Source of the DNA: Hirudinaria manillensis | Lineage: Eukaryota > Annelida > Clitellata > Hirudinida > Hirudinidae | DNA length: 64,000 nucleotides | Assembly (NCBI GenBank): GCA_034509925.1 | Contig: CM067531.1 | Span: 11,211,319 to 11,275,318 of the forward strand | Reading direction: 5' to 3' | In this document: positions 10,825 to 21,615 of the stretch, in pieces | Numbering within the stretch: the stretch's first letter is position 1 | Layout: every line of letters starts with the position of its first letter | Notes under the pieces: model-generated | Seen by the model: the letters and a program-made list of their open reading frames with translations, nothing else | Databases searched by the model: none | Told to the model about the DNA's origin: nothing | Translations under genes and position numbers: made by a program

Positions 10825-11503
10825 CAGTCAAGTATCGCTACTATGCCACTTTCTCTCGGTCCCGAGTGGTGGCATATTAAAAGGTTTGTTGAGACTGCCT
10901 TATTTTATCAAATAAAAACGGCTTTATTTTCTCAATTTACCCATCAGCTCAGTCTAAAGCTCTCAAAATCGTTAGCTGCAGCATCTTCTTTCAGAGGATC
11001 TCGTTGTCTAGCCGAACGCATGCCTGCATCCACCAGACTTACGAATTCACCGCTCCAGCTTCTCCCTGCACTCTCTTGAACATGATGCCTAGGCGCTTCA
11101 TTGTCCAGCCAACCGGGATGTGCATCATCTCGCCCAGTTTCATATCCTTCTCCTTGATCAGATCGCCGCTGACAAGCAGATTCTGTCCTCTTGCTTGCTT
11201 CAGCCACACGAGCCTGCGTCAGCTTCATGGGTTTCGATGGAACTCCAGCTTTGATTGCAGCCTTGATTGCATTCTTTTTGCTGAGAATGTCCTTCACAGT
11301 GGTTTACTTAACTTCAACGCCCCATTTCTTGCTAATCTCCCTGGCCAGCTTGGACTGATTCGGCTCCTTTTTCGCGACATCGATGATCTCCTTCAGCATA
11401 AAGTCGGTTCACTTGCTTTACTGAGATAACATTTGCGGCTGAATTTGAAAATACAACACACATTGTGGCATATTGTGGTGTATTGAATTTTGTCGGGACC
11501 GAG
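10825..11503. mobile_element. Pogo-like transposon, 3'-truncated copy
   Basis: It begins CAGTCAAGTATCGCTACTAT after a TA (10823-10824), continues with about 120 bp homologous to 10,114-10,260, then carries a transposase relic. It breaks off after ATTTTGTCGGGACCGAGCA (about 11,486-11,503), a sequence that in the 378-bp copy lies roughly 60 bp inside the right end. The right terminal repeat is therefore missing. Confidence 0.6.
11040..11403 (-). pseudogene. Pogo-like transposase N-terminus (CENP-B/psq helix-turn-helix), broken
   Basis: Reading the minus strand from 11,403 gives EIIDVAKKEPNQSKLAREIS, then KKWGVEV and an in-frame TAA, then VKDILSKKNAIKAAIKAG. After a shift, another frame gives QNLLVSGDLIKEKDMKLGEM and WTMKRLGIMFKRVQGEAGAV. 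This order (first HTH of the 'SK.AREFGV....V..ILK.K..I' type, then the second CENP-B-like domain with 'VSG..I.EKA..L...' and the 'W..RF..RHGI.FK...GEA' pattern) is that of pogo/Tigger transposases. The stop and frameshift, and absence of the DDE part, make it dead. Confidence 0.7.
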
Positions 11504-11659
11504 CATTTATTAAAATTAATAGGTGATTCATGCATAGACGTATAAAAGACGTAAGTTTACTTAATTTCAGCTCATGGGTGGAGCTATGGTTGCTCCGATG
11601 TTTTGAGCGAAAATAGGAGGCTGTGATTGTTCGGGATTAACAGAATTTAGATTTCAATC
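11504..11659. other. CIAO1 upstream region with dispersed repeat
   Basis: 11,565-11,625 holds the third copy of the GGTGGAGCTATG-type repeat. CIAO1 starts 35 bp after it, so its promoter or 5' UTR probably overlaps old mobile DNA. Confidence 0.35.
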
Positions 11660-14109
11660 ATGGTAAGGTTGATCAGTACTCTTTTTTTGGAGGGCCACAC
11701 TGGTATTGTGTGGTGTATATCTTGGAGTAATTCCGGTAAAACTCTGGCCTCATGTGGAGAAGATAGAACGATTAAATTGTGGAATGAAAGGGGTAAGTAG
11801 TTTACTATTTAAGGTGACATTATTTAAAGGAACAGGTTATAGTATGAAATTTAAGAGTATCAGAAATTTGGCCATCACAAGGCTTCCTCTGACAAGACCA
11901 CATAAAGATGGTCATAGCTGTGGAATTTTCATGATTAATGTCATCCTGTGGCTTGATCAAGATCTGGACATATCAGACGAATTTGTTGGGTCAAATGTTA
12001 TAACTACTGCTGATGGATTTATCAAATGCACTGGGATTACAAGATTAGGTCAGGAATGGGTGGAGGTCGAATTCTCATGCACTTTTTGCTTAAAATTAAA
12101 TGCAAATAATATAGTATTTTGGTTTTACGAATAGATTCTATTATTAGTTTGAGGGTTGGTTTTTGTCAGAATGTTTGAGTGAGGTATGTCACATGAGAGA
12201 ATATATAAATATCATGTATCAATTAGAAGTTCCTTCATAACCCATTTGATATATAAGGCACTTGAACGAATAGGATAAACACATCAGAAATCTTAGACAA
12301 AAAGGAAAGACTTGATGTTAGATGATAATTTAAGGGTTCCTTAGAATCAAGCTTTGATAATAGGAACTATTATTGCCAATCAATGTTTTGTGTCATCCAT
12401 CCTGCAATGTCTGTAGCCCCTTCATGGAGAGGCCCTTTATAAATGGAAAGTGCCTCTGGTACCAGGCAATTATATAAATGAGCTATATCAATTTAATTTA
12501 GTTTCTCTCTGACTGTAAACATTTTTACCATGGTTAACTTTTAGGTAATAAAATTTCCATTGTTTTATTACCACCCTGGTTAAATTTGTGTAATTTTTAA
12601 ATGAGGCCTCATTTTGAACTCCATTTCCAATTACTATAAAATACTATAGAATTAGATTTGTAGAAACTAAGCCATGAAAATTTATAAGTAATCTAAAATT
12701 TATTCATTGCCTCTTAATATTGAAATTTTATTGTGATAATTCAGACCAAGTTTGGCATTGTACCAATAGCATTGAAACAAGTCATGAGAAAACAATCAGG
12801 AGTATCAAATGGTCTCCCTGTGATAAGCTGATAGCATCATGTGGTTTTGATGGGAGGATAAGTGTTTGGAAAGATGGGGAGGAATGTGCCACGGTATTAG
12901 AAGGTCATGGATCAGAGGTGAAATCGATCGATTGGTCTCCTGATGGTCTTTATTTGGCTTCTTGTTGTCGAGACAAAACCGTCTGGATTTGGGAAAGTAC
13001 GTTAAGTTTCGGTTCCTTTGCATGTAGGATTGTTTAAAATGATTAAAATGATTTGAATTCTATGTCATTAGGAGTTTCAGATGAAGAATTTCAATGTTTA
13101 ACAACCGTTAGCTATCACACACAAGATGTAAAACGAGTGAAGTGGCACCCACCATCTCAAGTGAGATATTTTATATTTTTGGTTATTGAGTAGATGTTGT
13201 CCCCACAAAATTAGTTTTTTTTCAAATTGTTAGATACTTCTTTCTGTTTTTATTATCATGGGAATGCTTTTTATAATTCTTTATTTTACAAAATAAATTT
13301 TAGGATCTATTTTCTGTCAGCTATGACAACTCTGTCAGGTCATACTCTTACTCACCTGATATAGAAGATTGGGTCTGCAATTTTAACTCAGGTTTGTCTG
13401 CAATTTGTATTCTGAATTTGAAATGTCTTGAAAGGCATGTCATAGCATGACTTGAAATAAGTATTCTCAAGCTTATATTCTATAATTTAAAGTAAGACTG
13501 GTTCATGATTGTATTATTTTATTCCAAAGCTAAGCACACCAGTACTGTTTGGGGCATTGATTTCAATAAAGATGGTACTAAAATGGTAACTTGTAGTGCA
13601 GATAAAACCTTGAGAATATGGTCCATCAAAGAAGGTTAGTTTACATGCTACCCTATGAAGTCTTTTATATCTTACATTAGTTCATTGCATGATTGTTTTT
13701 TGAAACAGAAGAGAAAGAACTGCCAACATGGCAATGTGTGCAGTGCATATCTGATCATCATGACTTGCCTATTTATGATGTGTGCTGGTAAACATTTTTG
13801 CTTCATTTACTCCATATTAAGTATTTATTTTTTTAGAAATTTTATGATGCTCAAAACTGATTCCATGTCATACTCTATAAATATCTTGACAGGTGCAAGG
13901 AAAATGATTGTTTAGCAACAGCTTGTGGTGATAATGCTATAAGAATATTTTCTAGAAGCGATGAAGACCCTTCCTATGACCTTCAGCTTACCCTCCCTGA
14001 GGCTCATCTTCAAGATGTTAATTGTGTTTCTTGGAATCCCAGCATCAGTGGACTTTTAGCCTCATGTAGTGATGATGGACTCATTAAGCTCTGGCTTTTT
14101 TCATTCTAA
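11660..14109 (+). CDS. CIAO1: CIAO1, cytosolic iron-sulfur assembly WD40 protein (7 exons, 320 aa)
   Basis: CIAO1 (yeast Cia1) is the WD40 subunit of the CIA targeting complex, which with MMS19 and CIAO2B delivers 4Fe-4S clusters to cytosolic and nuclear proteins such as DNA polymerases and helicases. Exons 11660-11792, 12745-12996, 13072-13160, 13304-13391, 13530-13634, 13709-13787 and 13893-14109 join in phase. Seven WD repeats are visible: [107 protein letters not shown] and [20 protein letters not shown], with WD-type ends such as [13 protein letters not shown] and LRIWS. The C-terminus ([17 protein letters not shown]) matches the CIAO1 end. Length is close to the human 339 aa. Intron 1 is large (about 950 bp) because it contains a foreign fragment. 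Confidence 0.93.
11840..12133 (+). pseudogene. Ulp1/C48-type peptidase remnant in CIAO1 intron 1
   Basis: Within intron 1 an open frame reads [20 protein letters not shown] then [20 protein letters not shown]. The D-G-H-S-C-G-x-F motif is the catalytic-cysteine loop of Ulp1/SENP-like (C48) peptidases; the histidine and aspartate parts are absent. Frames of this kind are common in large invertebrate DNA transposons, so this is probably a transposon fragment. It is more similar in idea than in sequence to the Ulp1 domain at 43.7-44.4 kb. Confidence 0.4.
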
Positions 14110-14785
14110 ATAGATTAATGAGTTTTTGTTATTTTGCAATGGGTAGTCAATTGAGTGCAGAGGTATTATATCAGGAAAAGAACTAAATATGGCTTTTGTT
14201 TGAGTATGGTATATGGGGGAACATTACCTAAGGTTTGTTGCTAAGATTGCACTTAGATGCAGGTAAATAGTTACTGATATTTGCAAGCATCAGAGCGAAA
14301 GGGCAGAGTCAGTTTTTACCATTTATGGATACTTTTCACTTCACTGCGCTGGTACATGTTTATTTTGTTCTCTAAGTTATTGGTAATTGTAAATTTGATA
14401 TTTGGTTGATAAATTTCAATTTTTATTGAGCGTAATATCGTAGTAAGAAACTAGCAAGTTATAATAAGCTCGGTCGAAATAAAGTAGGTTTTTTTGGTTA
14501 TTCTCACTTGTTATTTTTTTTAAGCTGATGTTGTTGTGGATCGGAGGTGTCGGCGAAGCCTTTGATGTCTGTATTCTGATTCAAATTTGGTGATAACATT
14601 AAATATCCATTGTAGCCTTTACTGCTATTTTTCATATTCAAAATTGTCAAAAGCTCGTCCTTTCTGGATTATTTGGGGCTCGGTGCGTCTTTTGGAATCG
14701 TAAAGCTGAAATTTTCGAATAATTTTTGATCAACTTAAACCGAATTAGTTTTTGATTGTATGGCACAGAAATTTTATCGAAGTTG
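14110..14785. other. CIAO1-SH3BP5 intergenic region
   Basis: Contains the 3' flank of CIAO1 and the promoter or 5' UTR of the SH3BP5-like gene, both on the plus strand. No coding frame, obvious terminator or repeat is evident. Confidence 0.4.
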
Positions 14786-17700
14786 ATGGCAAGTACAAGC
14801 AATTGTGAGTTCGGAGATGACAAGCTTGACCCACGTATAAAAGTGAGATGTCAAAAAGATAAATAGTTTTTGAGTTCGATTGAAACCTTTACTCTTGAGT
14901 TTTGTTGGAAACATTATTTGCCTTTTTTTAAAAATGATATTTGAAATTAAACTCTACTTTAAAATGTCCATTTTGCCAATAGTAATCGAGAATGTATTCA
15001 ATTTTTCGCGCTACAACAAGGTTTTGTAATGTTTATCCATTAGATATGCTCTTCATGTTTTTGCTGTTAGAGCACTGGTTTAATGTTTCCATCATTATTT
15101 CCAGCATTTTTCAATCAATTGCCTAAGTTCATTGTATTATTTTCAGGGTGAATTGGATGCTCTCAATTCTGCTGCAGATAGTATCAATAAATTGGAAAAT
15201 GAGATTCAGGTTTTGCTTGCCAATGACTTTTAATGGAATTTAGCTGTTTTCCTTCAAACTTTATATTTTTCTCCAGAAAGCAAGATCTTTATTTAAAAAG
15301 CATAAGAACGAATGCATTAACAGTCTGCGGATGTTGTCCCATAAGATCGGGAGAAAAACCGTGGCACAAACCCAGGGATTTTATGAAGCAGTAAAACGAT
15401 TGAACAAGGTATAGGCATAAGAAACTAATGAGCTAACTGTGGGAATTATTATTAATGTGTTTATTTATATAATTTTTTTGTCAGCTGCAACTGGAAGCTG
15501 AGAAAGCAGCAGGTCGTTTTCAGAAAGCAAGCAGCTTGTATAAAACAGCTCAAGAAACTGTGAGTCTTGCAGAGCAACAACTGACTTCAGAGGATGGATC
15601 AAGACTGGCATTTGACACTGCTTGGCAAGAAATGCTCAACCATGCAAATCTTAGGGTCAGCTCTTTTTAGCACTAATTTTGTACTCATGGAGTTTATATT
15701 ATGGTAATATAATATAATAACAATATAATATTGACAGTAATAAGAACAATAATAATAACTTATTGAAATAATAATAATAATAATAATGACAGCTATGATG
15801 ATATGATATTAACAACAACAACAATAATAACAACATAATAGTTTAGTTGGAGTTCAGGTGATTATGTGGTCATAGGTTAGCAGAAGTAATCACCTTATCA
15901 GATATACTTTTCTTATTTAAGAAATCTCATAAGGCTATCTTTATTGAACCAAAAAAACAACAAGGTTTAATATAATATCATTTGGCCAGAAGGGATTTCA
16001 ACTTCACTAGCCAACACTGGCCAACCTGTTTAATAGGTAAATTACTATCATATAATGAGTACATTTATCTCGAATTTGTTGGATATGTCTTTGTTGAGAT
16101 TATTGGTTGGGTGATGGATAGATTATGAAGTTTTTTGAGTGATGTCCAGACGTGGTTGCAGTGGTTCAAATATGGAAATATGAATGGTTAATACAAAGAA
16201 GTAGTAATGGTAGAAGTGATATAGTGACAGAGATAATGCCAACATTTTAAAAAATTGAATATGATGTTTGAATGCAAGGCGACAGTCAAAAGAACCTAAG
16301 TATTTTTCCAACCATTTATTGAAAGTGCAAAGTTGTTTAGGAAATTAGGAGAATCTAAGTTAACCAACAGAATCATGGGGAACAAAATCATATCATTATA
16401 AAATGGTTTTGCTATTGGTTGGTGGTTGGTTGACCATTAGGATTCTAAATTAAATTGTAAATAATCAGCAGATTTTCAGCAAGTGTTATGAAATACTTTC
16501 TAATAGATTGCAGTTTATATTTTAAAAAGTCTTTATGTGGTAACCTCGATTATATATTATATATTCGTATGTTGCAACAGTTCATGGAAGCTGAGGAGGA
16601 GAAGAGAGCTTGTGAAAAGGGATATGAAACCTGTTCAAAAGAATGTTCTCAACTCCAGCTTCAAATTGCTGCCATGAAAAAGGACATGGCAAGGGCCATT
16701 GAGAAGTCAAGGTTTGTATTTTGTTGCACTGCCATGTAATTCCTTTGTATGTTTTGTACATGGTCGTGTGTATTTATAAAGATTATTTTTAATATTTAAT
16801 ATTTCAGACCATTTTATGAAACAAGGCAGAGATTCGAAAAGAAATTACAGGTGAAATAATTACTTATTTGACTGATTTGAAAGATTTAGAAATTATTATT
16901 ATATAAATATAGATTGAAAAGCAGAATGCTGAGGACCTACAACTGGCATTGGTTTGTAGCAAGCAGAAATATAAGCTGGCTCTCATCAATTTAGAGCAAA
17001 TCTCTGAAGAGATACACATGCAAAGGGACCATTCTAAGCTTCCATTGAGGACTCCAGGAGTAGGAGCAGAGTCAGATGCATGCAGCGAATTATCTGATCT
17101 TTTCTCCACCAATTTAGGTTGCTTCCGAAGTAATTTGTGTCCTTTGTGTGTGTGCGTGTGATGTGTGCAGGAGATGTGTTTTTATTTCAGATTTCATTTC
17201 TGACAACAGCAGCCAAGTCTCGAGAGATGATTTTGCGTCGGATTTTTGTCTCGACGAATCTTGGGATTCGAGTCATGCAGAAGAAAATGGGAAGGCATCG
17301 AACAATACCCTCGATTCATTTTTCGACAAAGTCAGTAAAAAATTTCAGCGAAGCAGTTCCATGGGAAATCTTGCCGTAGGTTTGCAACTTCAAGTCTCTG
17401 GACAGGATAAGGCGTCGAATTTTGCCATTGCAGAGTCTTTGGGAGGAAACATTTCTAGCAGAGACAGTAATTTGGAAGGTGCTGAGCAGCCACCTGAGCA
17501 GATAGAAAATTCAAAGAGCCATCTGTCCAAGACATTTAAAAGCACTATTTTCCTTCCCATTAATTATCCTATCGACAAAGCTAGACAAGATGTTAAAAGG
17601 GCGACAATGGAGACGGGAGAGTATTACGGACCTCGCGCGGGCAGGCGTGAGGTCGAAGCGTTCCAAATCGACGGGAAAAACTCGAAGCCGTCCGAGACTC

Positions 17701-17843
17701 ACAAGTCTCGGCAGTCTCCGAAACCGAAACAAAACTCGTCCCTCGTAAAGACTCTGCATCTCGCCGAACGAAAAGCTTATCAAATCGACAAAGGTTCTGA
17801 GTTCCGTCATTCACCAGACTTCACCAGGAAGGATAGTTTTTGA
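14786..17843 (+). CDS. SH3BP5: SH3BP5-like Rab11 guanine-nucleotide exchange factor (8 exons, 484 aa)
   Basis: SH3BP5/SH3BP5L (worm REI-1, fly parcas) are coiled-coil exchange factors that activate Rab11 on recycling and Golgi membranes. Exons 14786-14842, 15147-15209, 15277-15408, 15485-15655, 16581-16711, 16808-16850, 16913-17117 and 17191-17843 agree in phase. The start MASTSNCEFGDDKLDPRIK gives the family's DPRI motif. Residues about 20-235 are the coiled coil, with hallmark pieces SLAEQQLTSEDGSRLAFDTA, WQEMLNHANLR, then FMEAEEEKRACEKGYE, and KYKLALINLEQISEEIH. The last exon encodes a long Ser/Glu-rich, probably disordered tail with several basic patches. Human proteins are about 390-455 aa, so the tail is somewhat long. 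No catalytic-surface residue looks missing by eye, but I could not align it. Confidence 0.9.
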
Positions 17844-18846
17844 TCATTGGTGACAATTTGATTTGTTTTATTTCTTACCTGCATCAGAGGTTTTGATTTT
17901 ATTTTACGAAAAGCAATGTTTTGTTTGCTCGATTCATCATTCCTTCCACCATTTATCAGAAACAATGTTTTCCAAATGCAGAGTTTGCTTTTTTGAGTTG
18001 CCACTTCTAGTTGAGCTGGGCTTGTGGAAGACCATGTACGAGTTAACGTTACTAGTTTGGGTTTTTGTCGTAAGAGACGTCGCTATATGAGTGAAGGGTC
18101 GTTCCAGGCAACTGATGGGAAAATGGATGGACGGAGGCCCCTGGTGGGTGCATGTTTACTTTTGGTGGATCTAAAATATTTTACAGGGAAAACACCATAA
18201 TGTAGAACGTTGAACGAGCATATTTGCTAGGAATAGTAAGTGTATCAGACCTGTTCGACCTCTGGTGCGTTTTTCTAATTTTGCGGTGCCGGTTTCAATC
18301 GGCATTTGGCGAAAATTGTACTTTCTTGTGAAAAAATTCTTTTAAGCTGAAATTTAAGAGACTCAAATGCGACAAAACGACTCGAATTTGTTCATTGGTT
18401 TCGTGGCTCAGCTGCGACTAAGCTGATGATGTGCAGATGTTTAACGTGCAAGGATTGGGGAAGCAATTGATTTTTCAGCAATAAATGATTCTTAAATCTC
18501 ATTAACTTTCTACAAAGAAAACGACCGCGGACGTTTCGATTGTTTAGAAAAATGAGAGTGTCGGAAAGTAGGACGCGGTTAATCTCTGCGATTTGATTTT
18601 TGCGGTTTAGCAATTTTTCATTTCGAGTGTTGTTGTTAAAACGAAGTTCAAATTCGTTTCGGAAAGTTACATATATAAAAGCATGTAGTTAATTTATATT
18701 AATTTTAGTCAATAATTAAAGGACGAGAACCATCGGTGACTTCAGTGAAATTCAAAATTTGGGTGTATTTTTTAAAAAATATTTTTTGGCACCTCGATGT
18801 AATTGATTCTCATTAAAGAAAAAGTCAGGAATTAAGATTTAGAAAA
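17844..18846. other. 3' flank of the SH3BP5-like gene
   Basis: About 1 kb without a convincing exon on either strand. Short open frames here have no domain and no consistent splice sites. Confidence 0.4.
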
Positions 18847-19207
18847 ATGGAGTTTTTACATTTAAGCGTAAAAGAAGTGTTGAAACGTGACAGGCTCCAA
18901 CAAATGAACGAATCTCTTACGTTCTCCGAAACCGTTCAACATTTTTCCGTGAGTTGCATTTGAATCGTTTGAAGGAAATTGTGTCGACTTTTCACGAGCG
19001 CAGAATCGCGTCGTTTGTCTTGCGCAGTTAATAGAGCCCCAGCTCGAAGATTTTCAATGTGGCACCGATGTGGATCCTGCACCTCCTATCAATAAAATTC
19101 CGCTCACAAGACAATTTTGGACATTAACTGGACGTTATTTCAAAAAATTCCATGTCCTAGCAGTCGCGGTATTGCAATTGTTGAGCATAAAAGGTAATAA
19201 CGAATGA
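18847..19207 (+). CDS. Possible two-exon small gene (93 aa), unidentified
   Basis: ATG at 18847 opens 34 codons (MEFLHLSVKEVLKRDRLQQM and on) to a consensus GTGAGT donor; exon 2 (19028-19207, after GCGCAG) continues in phase with LIEPQLEDFQCGTDVDPAPP, then LTRQFWTLTGRYFKKFHVLA, to a TGA. A GTAATA donor just before the stop could instead lead to further exons that I did not find. Gly/Pro/Trp content and mixed codon use look coding, and the sequence is less AT-biased than the surroundings. I do not recognise the protein. Alternatively it is the 5' part of a longer gene or a relic. Confidence 0.4.
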
Positions 19208-21615
19208 AATTAAGCGCTCCTATCTTGGCTGCATCTCGCGTTAGCGGGATGTGAAAATCGAATTCTGGAGCAGAAAGTTCGAAATCAGAAAGTTGTCTAA
19301 GAGGGTCATTGGAAATAACATGGAACTTAAATCACTTACATCACTGGACCGTTTGACACCCAGGTGTACCAGGCTTTGAGAGTCTAGCAAAGCGTATAAG
19401 ACGGGGTTAAATTACGCTGACATTGAAATTAATAGGCACAACTGAGGTCCTCAATACCGTTTACTTTAGTTACGGGTCAGGAAGCGAATCTACCGGACAT
19501 GTCATTTTTCTTTCGACTTTGTTGAAGCCTGCATCCGTCTCTTGCTTAGAAAGCCATCTTTCGTAAAAAATTATTTTGAAGAGCGAATATCGGGATAATA
19601 TCAGGCATGTCTTGACCAGGAGATGTCGATGTAAATGACCAGTGTATTGATTGACGCCAGTTCTGTCGTCGGCCGATATCTGTGTGGAGAACTGCCGCCC
19701 ATCGTCACTTCTTGTCTCAGATTTCATCGATGTATCATTGATTCCTAACAAGATAATCTCGCATAACATTTTCAACGCTGCCATGTCCTGCGACACTTTT
19801 TGCATCGCATCGGATTTTCATGGAATAATTTATTATAATTATTATTATTATTTCAATGTAATTATGTTGCTTTATACGAGCAATTTGTAAATTACCGTTC
19901 CAGTAAGGCATTTTCGTTCACAACATCTCCGGGACAACGTCGCCGCTCTTCCAGAAATATTGTAAAATGTATTTGGCCAACTAACAAAACGAATGGATTA
20001 GATATTTATTTCAATGGATGAAATGGATCCGAGAAGCTGCTAAATTAATCAACACGAGCATCACTCATAATGAATGAGATTTTCATTCATTTTCATTCAA
20101 GCGACGCGAAAAACCCAGGAGATTTAAAAAGCGAATGTCGCCGAAAGACGCTAAATTATTTACGATACTCAAATTAAAGCAGTTTGCTTTGTGTCTGCTC
20201 AGAGCCCAACTTAAAGGCTTCGTTCGATGGATTCAAGAAATCATGAACCGATAGCCATTTGGACATTTTTTTTGTCCATTGAAACTCAATTAAGTTATGC
20301 AAATGTCCGTTGGAAGAGATACATTGATGATGTGACGTAAGTGATATCAATGAGCAGCTGGCGGGGACTTTCGGACATCTGTCGAAGAAATGTTGTGGTG
20401 TCCGATGTCTCCTTAACGAGACGGACGCTGATTCTGATAATATAAAAAAAAAAGTTCACTTTTTACATTTTTACATCTTTGGAGCTCTTTCTTGGGACAA
20501 AGAATCGTCAATTTGACAAATTATTACTGGCCACTCGAACGCCATATGTTTGCAAATGAGTACACGCCCATCACGAGCAAAGAAGGTCCGGAGTTGGTGA
20601 AATGTTTTTGGCTGCATTTTTTAAAGTTCATTCTTTCTTTAATTAATGGATGAAATGTTCGATGTTGTTATAACAAAGTTATAAATCGCCTGGACGATAA
20701 TTTCTCGGTCGCTTATCGGCGCATAGGCTCCGTGTAAAATAAGCTCGGATTTATATGCACCATGGAACTGTTTATAACGAGCAAAATACTGGCGTCCAGT
20801 CTAATTGACTTCCACAATCTAACGCATCAGTGGCTGCATGACAAATGCTGCAAAGATAAGCAAGATAATTTCTCCAATTAATTGCTCCAGTCGACGACGA
20901 ATTGGAAAGCAACAGCGGTAATTACAAGGAGCTCCTCGATTGGTTGAAATTAAAAAGTCTCGCATTTAATTTTCCATGGCAGCAAGTACGGTGCTACGGT
21001 GCTGTCGTACGGTGCCGCCATCTGATTGCAACAAAAATGCTCCAGGATCCTTTAATCCAGGAGATAAAATTCCAATGCTCATGCTGAAAGTGAACTAATG
21101 GCGTTGATAGAATCTATGAATTCTGTTGATTATTCCATAATGCGTCTCGTTTGTCTCAAAAGTTATCGAAAGGAGAGAGAAAAAAAACCAGAGAAAGAAA
21201 GCCTCGTACGCATGGAGGGAATGTTTAAATAAATTTTTATTAAAATCCTGGCTTCGAATAGCAGCAGCATATGGGCCCTCTTCGGCTCGACTGATTCTTG
21301 ATTCCTATCCCGCTTTTGACTTGTTCGGCTTATGCGAAGGATTAATGCAGGGATGGAAACAAATAAATTAACATAGACCAAGGATTAAGTGACGATAAAT
21401 TTTTTGCTTTTCCGCTTTTCCGACGCTGTAAACGTTTTCCAGTGTTCAATTATCCATCAACATGGCCGACGTGAAGTCTGAGAGGAGTTTATTATTATTA
21501 TTATTATTATTGTTATTATTGTACACAGGAAAATCGAGTTCTTTTCTCGACGATTGCATAGAGATTGCAAATTTGAACGTCAATGAAATAAAAAAAACTA
21601 CTTTGATCGGCTTGT
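19208..21615. other. Large non-coding region 3' of UNCX
   Basis: About 2.4 kb with many short open frames but no frame that joins by splice sites or shows a domain. It has higher GC and CpG than the gene deserts elsewhere in the window. As the 3' flank of a homeobox gene it could hold cis-regulatory DNA; nothing in the sequence proves that. An (ATT)n run lies at 21,488-21,521, just inside the 5' side of this block's end. Confidence 0.35.

Noticed and set aside
19470-19805. 111-codon minus-strand ORF as a gene
   Set aside because: No domain, no matching splice partners and no codon pattern different from its surroundings.
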